Of a DNA stretch of 27,500 bases, positions 18,815 through 27,500 are shown one piece after another. Source of the DNA: Sphaeroforma sirkka (lineage: Eukaryota; Opisthokonta; Ichthyosporea; Ichthyophonida). Positions within the stretch are counted from its first letter, which is position 1; the number at the start of each line of letters is the position of its first letter. The notes beneath the pieces are model-generated. The model was not told the DNA's origin and ran no database searches. It saw nothing but the letters and a program-made list of their open reading frames with translations. The DNA lies in the NCBI GenBank assembly GCA_001586965.3, contig LUCW03000251.1, forward strand, positions 60,001-87,500, written 5' to 3'. Made by a program: the position numbers and the translations under genes.

Positions 18815-21800
18815 GTGAGTACGGGTTGCTATGGCAACAGTGAGGTGATATACGTTCATGCTGAAGGCCCTGGCGGCGTTCAGAGGCTAGAAAGAGCTCT
18901 TGTCATTTGTATTGTATATATGTTGGCTGGTCAGGTACACAGCTTATCAGTTTGGTTGCATGTGCGTACCGTTATCATAAACTAGAGCAGGTATCAATTT
19001 GTCCCCGTAGGTAGCAAGTGTGTGGGGCAAGGGCTGTGGTTGTAAGAGCATAGCTTGTTGCTGGTGAATAAACTGTGGGGTAGTGTGTGTGTCTTATTCA
19101 GCGCTATATTGCATTACGGCTTTCCGTTCCGGATACAAAGTATTCGGCTCTCTTCGCCTTGTGCGCGGCCACATGGCGAGCGCAGTCGTGTATTGTATCT
19201 GTGCGTGTCCCATGAATAACGGTGTGATACACTCTTTCCCTATTCTGTGTTACCTGTGTCAATGCGATTTACATATTTGCAGACACGCCGTTATGTATTG
19301 GGGTTTCCGTATTTTATCGGCAGCACCATTGCCTCGGGTGTGGGTTTTAGGTCATTCCGAGGATCCACGCCTACACACTATGATTACGCCCGAGCCGTTC
19401 AATATATCTACACACCACTGTCGCATCCTCAACCACTCGTTCCCATGGTAACCATATTGTTGCACACACGCTCTTCAGATGCAGACGTGGCTCCAATGTC
19501 TGAAGACAGCGGTGGCTATGACGATGCCCAGCCAGGATCGTCACCAGTTGGTGCGTGTGACTTGCGTACAGATACCTCTGCGGATAAGGCGCCCATTAAA
19601 GGCCACACAGAGACCCTCAAGGCGGAGGGCTACGACCAAGCACCTGCAAACAATCTAACGGATACAGCATTTACGGGTGTGAAGCCTGCGGCGCCATTCC
19701 CGAGCCCGTGGGGTCGCGAGGAGGGAGTTGGAGAGAAGTTCGTTAGCGGCGCGTCTGTGCCGTTGGCGCATGGTATGCACACGCACACGCACTCCACTGC
19801 GAAGGCTATATACGACACAGCTGCGGCACACGAAAGCACGCAAGTGTATCATGAGACCCGCGCCACGGTGCACCAAACAGCCGAGTACACGGTTAAATCG
19901 AGAAGCACTGAGGAGGCTGCACGCACAACTATCTCATTTAAAAGCAAGCTACACACGAATGCTGTCCCCATAGTCGGTCAGATATGGCCCCAGAGCCTCT
20001 CCTTGCAACCCAATCGCCCGTCGTTTACACGCATGCGCGACAGTACATCGTCGCATGGTGCACACTCCGCGCGAGAGCGCAGGCGTAGACAGCCGAAGGC
20101 CGTGCGCGATAGGAAGCGCCGCGAGAGGCGACACGGCAAGATTGTGTTTGGACACAGCTACAAGAAACTCCCGCCTGCGACACTGGACTTCCCCTCAGGC
20201 TATGTGTCGAGTACAACGTCCTTTAGCAGTAACCACAGCTCAAGCTCTAGCGCCAGTGAGACGGAGGGTGACGCAGAGATAGCCCATGGGGTTGGCCATA
20301 GCGTCCCCACGCTTGCCAGAAGACAAAGCAAGACCAGGCACGGACAAGCAAACGTACGCCAAGCAAACGTACGCGTGGGTGCGATGGAGACGCAGGCTGC
20401 TACGACGAGCATGTTGGGTGCTTATAGTTGCCCCGAAGACCGTGGGAGGACAAGTGTGCCTGGTGCGGAAGGCTACACTCAGGCTTGTGCACCTAAAGTT
20501 TCACAGACAGGTTCATCCCCACACAAATTTGCACGTACGTGTACGAGCTCAATTGCGAACACGTACATACACGCACCACCACAGGTCTACGGTAGTAAAG
20601 CCAATGATCGCAAGAACGAGGCCCAGGCGAATACACACGCAGACAAACACGACCACAGCCCTACTTCCGTGCCTGTGCAATTCGCGTCCGTTTCCAAACC
20701 CCACAACAACAACGGTGACGATGAGGTTACCAAAACCAAACACTCCAACTCCCACGAAGTCAGAGGGTTCAGTACCAAACCGTCCAACCACATCCAAGCG
20801 AGTGAGGACAAGAGTGGATACTCGAGCGTGAGCAGCTTGAGTAATTTCGGCGATCTGGAGAACGTGGGCGACTACGGGTTTGGTAGCGACGCACCTCCTG
20901 CGCCATCGCTACCACCGACCCCAGACTTCTCATGCTCGCGCCGAACACCCACCAAGTACGCGACCAAGCACAATACACGCCCACTTTCCGAGACACTCCA
21001 CCACAGCATGCGAGAGAGGACTGAGCTAGGGGCAGGCATGTATGCGGAGACGGGTGGCGTTGGGGTGGCCGGTGTGAGTTCAGGCATAGGTAAGCAGACT
21101 GTGGTTTTTCCTACCGGGCGATTGTCACAGACTTTTTTTGGGAAAGCACGTGTGTCTCTGCCGATGGTTGCGACAACCATAGGGACTACACACACCCCGT
21201 CAAACGCGCATGCACACGCACCGCATGAATCCCACACACGGCCACAAGCTCCGCCACACTTACAGGCACAGACGCAGACACACAGCGACAGAGACAGGGA
21301 TCAGATAGCCCGTTATGACACGGGCGCATACACATCACAACAAGCTACGACAGAGCACCAGCACCAGCATCAATCCCCACGACATCCCCAGAACTCACTC
21401 CACCCCCATAAACGCGCATGGTCCAACTCCAACATCAAATCCTTATTCGATGTGCAAACCTTCATCACTCACACCACGGCCACTTCCAGGCCCAGACTGG
21501 AAACGTCCTCGAAACCCAACAGTGCAGAGAGGGAACTGGCTGCAGGTTATCCCGACGGTAGTTCTTCCCCAGATAGGGCTGCACACGATTCACTACTGAA
21601 TCAAGCGGTGGGGACTAATCCATCGCGAGTGGTCAATGACTCGGCTGGCGAGGGGTCGCGTCGCGGTAGGGTCTTTAGGGAAGAGAGGGTCGGTTACGCG
21701 CACCCCACCACTGATTTTGGGACGGCTACCAACACTTATGCAGGACAAAGTGCGCCCGGAGAAAAACCCAAGCGTGACGATCGGGCTAGCATGCCTATGT

Positions 21801-24800
21801 CAAGGCAAAGGTTCAAAGACACCACACAAACACACGACACAGCGGATGCGGTGGGTGCTCAGCGGGATACATACGAGCCCCCAAGTGAGTACGCGGACAT
21901 AGCAAGATATGGCGAAGCTACAGGCGTACGAGAGCGTGATACAAGAAAAGGGGGTGTAGAGGCAGAGCAAGCGCAACAGGTATACGTACGAGCACATCAG
22001 GGGATTGCGTCTCAGCGACTACGAGCCAGGCCCAGGCCAGACGCTCCTGAACGTGACGAACGGGTGCATGGACCGCCCAATGCCCTCGATTTCGGCGAAA
22101 AGGGCGACGATGTGGTTATGTCCCCCGACGATGATGTGCCTGTAGCTACGTACACACACGAGACGTCGCCTGTGGCTGGTCATGGGAGGATAGACACGCA
22201 ACCGAATGCGTATAGACCTTCGCAATCGAGGAGTGGCAGTCTGCGGGGTGACAAGCGAGGGCTAGGCCGCAGTAGTATTGTGTCACATAGCAGCCCGGAC
22301 AGCGCTAACTCTCGACGGGCCCAAGAGTACACGCACACACAGGCTCAGACACAGACACAAACACAGATACAGACACCAACACAGACACGGAGACAGTCAC
22401 AGAACTCCGTGGGAACACACGCGCATCAACACACACACGCGCGTGGACATCGCGCACATACACGCACTCCGTCACCTGTACATCCGTACAGCAGGTTGCG
22501 TAGTCCTGCACGCCACACGTCGTTCAGCGTCTACAACAACGACGACGGATCCATCTGCGGCGACGGATTAAGCGTGGAGGTCATACCAGATAGCCCGCCA
22601 GAGGATATGCCACGCACGCCCACGCGACAGTCTGCTACCCACCAATACCACCACACCACACAGACACAGCCTTTCCTGCACGCGCAGCAGCAGGAGAAGA
22701 ACGTTGCAGAAGGGTTCACGGATACCCACGCGGACATTGGTTATGACTACATGACGGACGAGGACGTGGTGTATGTGACGCCGGAATCGTCGCCGCATGA
22801 GCGCTCTACTACCGCGCATATGCACACAGACACGGACATGCGGCGCCGCAGGGGCGAACGCGAGCGCGACAATTTAGCACAGAGTGACGAAGAGATTCAT
22901 AACGTGGCGGGGGCATGGCGTCGTGATGGGGACAGAGGAACAGATAAGCATATAAATGCACAGACGCACATGAACACGAATAACGGCGGCCACAACGATA
23001 CGAGAGTGTCGGGTGGTCTTGATGGCCGGGCTGAGGGGATGCAGAGGTCTCCCGAGGCATTGGCAGCTTATGGGCGACAAAGTAGCAGGGGTGACGGAGT
23101 AGGTAGCAACCGTGCGGGACAGGGCAGACAGGGGCTGGGCGGGGTAGGCCAGGATGAAGATATGGGGGATATGGGGGTAGACAGGTACTCGGGAGATGCA
23201 GAGATGTACTCGAATCTCTCCGACTCGCCTGTAGGGTCTGATATACTCGCGCAAGCTTATGCGCAGGGCAGCACCCAGGCATGGCCACGCAGTGACAGTG
23301 AAGCGAGCCCTGGGGTGGCCATTGGGTGTATGGGTAGCGGAAGTAGGCACAATACCAGTAGTCCAAAGCCGACCTATACGCCTACCGAGTCTCCGGGTGC
23401 ACGTGTCAACACAACAATCGACGCGCGAACGAAGGAGCGGATCAGGAATCTGTCGCTGCGTGGAGATTCACCGGACCCCATTATCGTTAAGGAACCCCAC
23501 TCTCCGGTACATGGCAATGCACACTCTCACACCCAGGCACATGCACGTGAACAACCCACTCCGCACCTACACACAGGCAGGACAGACGGTAGGCGCAAAG
23601 CAGCTGACCGACATGGCCATAACCACAGAGAAGCCACGGAATACAAATGGAGGACGCACAGCGGAGACGAGAGCGGCGGGGAACATGTTCGGTACTGTGA
23701 GAGTGCGGACGAGAGCAAGACCTCACTGAAAGCCCACGCCAGCCGGTCGGTGGACACTGACACTGACACTGACACTGACACGGACCATGGGGCAGCCAGG
23801 CGTGACGGGGACACGCGGGGCAGAGGCGGTGGCTATGTGAGACGTAAAAGTACCACGGCAGAGAAGCGTGGAGTGTTTGGAGATGCACCTGGAAGACGGT
23901 CCAACAAATACGGAAACAAGGCGGATTCGGAGGCTAGGGCAGAATTTGTCCTGAACGATGCTACGGCGCGAGGACATGGCCAAGATGTGAATGCGGGTGC
24001 ACAACATATGCAACAGCCATTTGAGGGTTTGCCACAGATCAGCGGGCGGGAGGGTGAGGTTCTGGGCAAGTTTGGATGTGCGTATGTAGACCACCACAGG
24101 GATCAGGGCAAGGACCGGTACCGAAACAAGGACATTTCAGGTGCAGTGGCTAGCTTTACGGAAGCCATTGACCACATACAGCGCAACACTAACTGTCGAC
24201 ACATACTGAATAATACGGTAGGAGCGGGAGATAACGTAGCTACTCACAGAGACCGGGACGAGACAGACAGTCCGATGCATGGCCTGATGACGGATAACAT
24301 TGAATGCGCCCAACACTGGGTGCAGGATGATCCAATCGACGGGCCTGGCCTGGCTCAGACACACTCCCCCCCCAACTCCACTAGGCGAATGGCCCCGGAT
24401 GTCAGTACAGGCGACGGTATACCCGGCCTGTTAGTGAGCACTTGTGAGGAGATGAATGTGAATATGCCAGACAGTGTGGTACTCCGCACGGCCGCCGATG
24501 GCGGTTGGGCCGCACATACGAGCGACCCCGCGAACACGGGTGTAGTGAGGTATACCGATACGAATACAGAGCCGCACCCACAACTACACACCAACGACAG
24601 GGACCAGGGTACACACAAGCGTACGGATACAGATGCGGATAGAGGATGGATGGTAGAAGACACCCGTGCACACCCCAATACAAACACACACACACACGAG
24701 AACGCGCTCACGCGGGAACGCAACCTGGTGCTCGAGCCAGAACAGACAGACGCGGAGAGACAGTGTGTGCTGCTGGGCTTGCTGTACACTAACAGAGGCC

Positions 24801-26508
24801 TGTGCTACAAAGACATGGACGACGCCGCTAAGGCTATGGTGGATTGGGCCACGGCGGCCGTGCTGAACCAGTTGGACCTGAAGCCGCTCATCAATCTGGC
24901 CCGGTTGCAGGTGGGTGCGAGGTGCAGTGTAGGCGTAGTTCTGGTACGCACGTTGTTGTTAAGTGTGTGCTGAGTGTTTTATGACATGCTAAGCTTGTAC
25001 GTGATGTCCACCATCTGGATATGTAGCCACCCATCACTCTCGCGTGATTCCCAAGTGCGTGCAACGAGATGCGTAGTTTAGCCTCACTCCATGAGTATAT
25101 GGTGTTGAGTATACTGTCATTGCATATCTGCGTGTGTATGTCGCTGCTAGTACCATTGCCCATCCTTGTGTCTGTGCCCTATTGGTGGTTGCTATTTCCG
25201 TACGTGTGGCGTGTTCAGTGGTTTACGTCACTGTGCATGCGCGTGCTTGAGTTTCTTCTCACTATTGTCTGTGTGACTTTCCGGTCTGTATGGTATCTGA
25301 CCTGATTCATACGAACTCATAGGTGTGTGCGCAGGGAAGGGGGGGCGTTTGTATTGTGTCCTACTTCGAGCTCCGCTCTATCCGTTGATGCACCATATTC
25401 AATCCGTACCGATAAAATAAACGCTATCCACACCCCTTGACATGTACAACACACCCAACACACTCCCACGGCTTAGGTCAAGATCGGCCGTCTCACCTTT
25501 GCCAAAGAAACGGTTGAACAGGGCGTGCATCGCTCAGAGACACTGAAAAAGAACAAACTCACCGACCGCCACGCCAAGTTCATCAACAATCTGCAGACCG
25601 AGAAGGCGCGCGTGGAGGCGTTGCTTGCGAGCTATGAATACCTGTGGAAGTGGTGCGAGGCGGATATGAAGGTAGGTTGTTGGAGTGTGTGTATTAGTGG
25701 ACATTTATATATGTGTGCGTGTGCGCGTGTGCGTGTGTAAATGTGTGTATATGTAGATATGTGCGTGTGTGCGTGTCTGTATGTGTGCTTATTTGCATGT
25801 GCGTGTGTGAGTGTACCCGTAGAAATAGTCACATTAACATGGCCATCGACGGCGACCGAGGTGGGGCAGTGCAGCCGGCGTGCGCTACACCACGTGATCT
25901 TCTTTTAGGCCATTCGACGGGTTGTAATTCACCGGATTTGTTACGCGTGTGACATATGTTCAGCAGATATGATACGGCTGGTCATGGGATACACTTAGTG
26001 TTTTGGTTTGTACATTCGCAGTGTTCATTATTTGTACCCACTGCGGCCCTGCGCACAGGTATCACTTCGCACGCACTCGTTGTCAGAAAACGCCAACGGG
26101 ACCTGCCACAGCGACGTCAACTCTCTCACACGGTGAACTATTAACATGCATATACAATACAATCCCTGCACGCCCAGTACGCTAATACCTAACAATCACT
26201 GTGCTCATATACGTTAATATCGTCTGATCCGAACCATCCCAACACATCCGCGCTGCCACCAGGCACAGGCCAGTCACACCGCAGACCCCGCTCCCGCCCC
26301 AAGCCCACCACATACCGATAAGAGGCCACTTCTAGCACATGCCGAGGATCTGCACAGAGAGTGTCCGTCGAGTGTGGTCATTGGGTTGCGATACTCACGT
26401 GTGCTACGACGGATGATGAAGAATGTCGAACGCGCGCTGGTTGTGCTGGAAGAGCTTCTGCAAAGGTACTGCAGTTGGTTGGTGTGTCTATGCATGGACG
26501 TGTGCATT

Positions 26509-26583
<75 letters not shown>

Positions 26584-26598
26584 TACATATATATAGAT

Positions 26599-26650
<52 letters not shown>

Positions 26651-26678
26651 GTGTGTGTTTTTGGATTGTTAGTATGAA

Positions 26679-26709
<31 letters not shown>

Positions 26710-26722
26710 GTGTGTGTATGTA

Positions 26723-26757
<35 letters not shown>

Positions 26758-27500
26758 ATGTATGTATGTATGTATGTATGTACGTATGTCATGTATGTAT
26801 GTATGTATTTATGTATGTGTGTGTATTGTTTGTGTATGTGTTGCGCCTGTATAGCTTCGTGCACACATTGTCTTTGTTGACGTGTGCGCGTGTGTGATTA
26901 GGAACACTTGTGGTTGTGAATTGTATGCCCTTTCAACCGCTGACATACATATTAGCCCTATGATTTGCAAACCCAGGCATAAACATGGATTTAATAACAT
27001 CATTCCTGAGCCTATTCTTTATGTGGCGTGTCTATGACCTGGTTGCCGTAATCCTACTATGAGTTCTGAGGTTTTCGGGTTTCAAGGTTTCAATTCCCCA
27101 TAGATTACGGTACCGCTCCCAGTTGCGCACAAACCGTGCTATGTCGCCATATCTGTTAGAGGGAATAACTTTAACGTTTCGCATCTGCTACGTCTGTTCC
27201 CTGCACCCGCGACAGCCAGGCGAAGGCGTTGTGTTACGCTGATAGCGCTATTGGTCACAGATAAGACCCGTTCCATACACGACAGAACTTTTGTACAATG
27301 ATTCTCTAAGGTTTACGTTTATGTTAACGTTAACATATAATATATCTATCGGTTTCCTATGCTTATTCACGTTGGGTGTTTGCGTATACACCTGCAGCCA
27401 TGCGTTTGATGTGGGGGTAGGTGCGGAGATTGCGCAGTGCCACTTTGACTTGGCTGACTTCGACACCGCCAGAGCGCAAATCCGCACGTTGTTCGACCGG
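16975..27500 (+). CDS. Giant disordered protein with C-terminal TPR domain (gene span, 3' end outside window)
   Basis: Exons: 16975-18814, 19479-24910, 25477-25671, about 26269-26465, and 27398 onward. Splice phases 1, 0, 0 and 2 agree at each junction. The first roughly 2,150 residues are low-complexity, rich in His, Thr, Ser, Gln, Asp and Arg. The TPR domain starts near residue 2150: [20 protein letters not shown] is a TPR helix pair, and [18 protein letters not shown] (about 2384-2401) the next. [19 protein letters not shown], a third, spans the exon 2/3 junction, and exon 5 reads [20 protein letters not shown]. TPRs bind other proteins, as in Hsp90/Hsp70 co-chaperones, but no partner can be named. 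A basic stretch near residues 811-835 (RERRRRQPK...KRRERRHGK) could be a nuclear localisation signal. The start at 16975 follows an in-frame stop 15 bases upstream; its Kozak context is poor, and the ATG at 17101 (ATCATGG) is a stronger alternative. Confidence 0.8.
18815..19478 (+). other. TPR gene intron 1
   Basis: Donor GTGAGT at 18815. The acceptor is placed at cgctcttcag before 19479, the best phase-1 site. The frame stays open upstream to 19247, but that part has a different composition (few His/Thr repeats) and its obvious acceptor tttgcag at 19285 is in the wrong phase. An acceptor at about 19357 (ttccgag) is the main alternative. Confidence 0.55.
19479..24910 (+). CDS. TPR gene exon 2 (very long, disordered then TPR)
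   Basis: One exon of about 1,810 codons, very long for this intron-rich locus. Low-complexity runs coincide with short tandem DNA repeats: [19 protein letters not shown] at 22328-22400 and [12 protein letters not shown] at 23752-23788. An Arg/Lys-rich stretch lies at 20068-20130, next to [20 protein letters not shown] and a Ser run. TPR helices appear at 24090-24185 and 24775-24910, separated by about 190 low-complexity residues. It ends in donor TTGCAG|GTGGGT, phase 0. Confidence 0.85.
22328..22400 (+). repeat. Coding hexanucleotide repeat (ACACAG)n
   Basis: Tandem ACACAG copies with point variants in frame within exon 2, giving alternating Thr-Gln ([14 protein letters not shown]). It is the same unit as the noncoding block at 1837-1960. 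Confidence 0.9.
23755..23782 (+). repeat. Coding hexanucleotide repeat (GACACT)n
   Basis: Four to five copies of GACACT in frame within exon 2, encoding alternating Asp-Thr. The same variant hexamer appears inside the intergenic array at about 1888-1908. Confidence 0.9.
24911..25476 (+). other. TPR gene intron 2
   Basis: Donor GTGGGT at 24911, acceptor cacggcttag before 25477. Contains pyrimidine- and GT-rich sequence and a G7 run near 25340, but no recognised exon. Confidence 0.75.
25477..25671 (+). CDS. TPR gene exon 3
   Basis: 65 codons, phase 0 at both ends; donor [30 protein letters not shown] completes the TPR begun at the end of exon 2. [20 protein letters not shown] and the following [13 protein letters not shown] form a charged, probably coiled-coil helix. 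Confidence 0.85.
25672..26268 (+). other. TPR gene intron 3
   Basis: Begins GTAGGT. The first 140 bases are (GT)n-like with ATAT/GCGC variants (about 25690-25815). No exon was recognised up to the acceptor region at about 26260. Confidence 0.6.
26269..26465 (+). CDS. TPR gene exon 4 (start uncertain)
   Basis: The frame is open from 26218. I take the phase-0 acceptor ggcacag before 26269; 26263, 26323 and 26347 are also phase-compatible. The first part would be Pro-rich ([14 protein letters not shown]). The confident core is helical: [20 protein letters not shown] and LEELLQ. Donor CAAAG|GTACTG after 26465, phase 2, joins in frame to exon 5. Confidence 0.65.
26515..26660. repeat. (AT)n/(CA)n microsatellite in TPR gene intron 4
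   Basis: (AT)n about 26515-26577, (CA)n about 26599-26613, then (AT)n to about 26650. Non-coding. Confidence 0.95.
26688..26815. repeat. (TATG)n tetranucleotide repeat in TPR gene intron 4
   Basis: Long (GTAT)n blocks broken by (GT)n runs at about 26707-26740. Its CVCV/YVCM translations are artefacts. The rest of the intron (26820-27397) shows no recognised feature. Confidence 0.95.
27398..27500 (+). CDS. TPR gene exon 5 (runs off the window)
   Basis: Acceptor cacctgcag before 27398; one base completes the phase-2 codon. Encodes [20 protein letters not shown] and [14 protein letters not shown], a good TPR helix pair. No donor is seen before the window ends, so the exon is truncated here. 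Confidence 0.8.

Noticed and set aside
19247..19478. In-frame upstream extension of the TPR gene exon 2
   Set aside because: Composition differs from the rest of the exon and its clearest acceptor is out of phase with exon 1; the cgctcttcag acceptor fits better. An alternative first exon cannot be excluded.
20286..20831. 181-codon plus-strand frame inside the TPR gene exon 2, and similar overlapping frames on both strands
   Set aside because: Shadow frames of a GC-richer, repeat-rich coding exon; none has a domain or independent support.

Overview
The window is nuclear DNA of a eukaryote. Long ORFs are cut by spliceosomal introns with GTRNGT-type donors and pyrimidine-AG acceptors, and introns and intergenic stretches are loaded with (AT)n, (CA)n, hexanucleotide and longer tandem repeats. 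I see no bacterial operon structure, rRNA, tRNA, intact transposon or virus. A repeat-rich unicellular relative of animals or fungi (for example an ichthyosporean such as Sphaeroforma) would fit, but this is a guess from general character, not a match I could run.

Layout. 1-2537: intergenic, with a 1-kb microsatellite cluster. 2538-4013 (+): an intronless type II membrane glycosyltransferase with a DCD motif, most like the GT71/MNN1 mannosyltransferases. 4771-5330 (+): a decayed tandem copy of that gene, with stops, frameshifts and an internal deletion. 5331-6517: intergenic with a long (AT)n tract. 6518 to about 15225, possibly 16049 (-): a gene of 11 or 12 exons for an alkaline-phosphatase-superfamily (type I phosphodiesterase/nucleotide pyrophosphatase-like) enzyme. 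Its catalytic residues lie in exons 1-5 and hydrophobic segments at the C-terminus. I rebuilt the exons by matching splice sites and phases; exons 1-11 sum to 1806 nt (601 residues plus stop). 16050-16974: a short region between divergent genes. 16975 to beyond 27500 (+): a very large gene of at least five exons, coding for about 2,150 mostly disordered His/Thr/Gln/Asp-rich residues followed by a C-terminal TPR domain that runs off the window.

The three loci are not an evident pathway. The glycosyltransferase and the phosphodiesterase could both act in the secretory or surface pathway, but nothing in the sequence links them.

The most notable structure is in the phosphodiesterase introns. Intron 1 holds about 29 copies of a 62-bp unit with higher-order periodicity, starting right beside the splice donor. 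Intron 5 begins with a decayed tandem array whose founding unit appears to be the last bases of exon 5 plus its donor. Intron 4 holds a decayed partial copy of exon 5. I found no clear new biological system; these exon/donor-derived arrays and the microsatellite-rich coding sequence of the TPR gene are the best leads.
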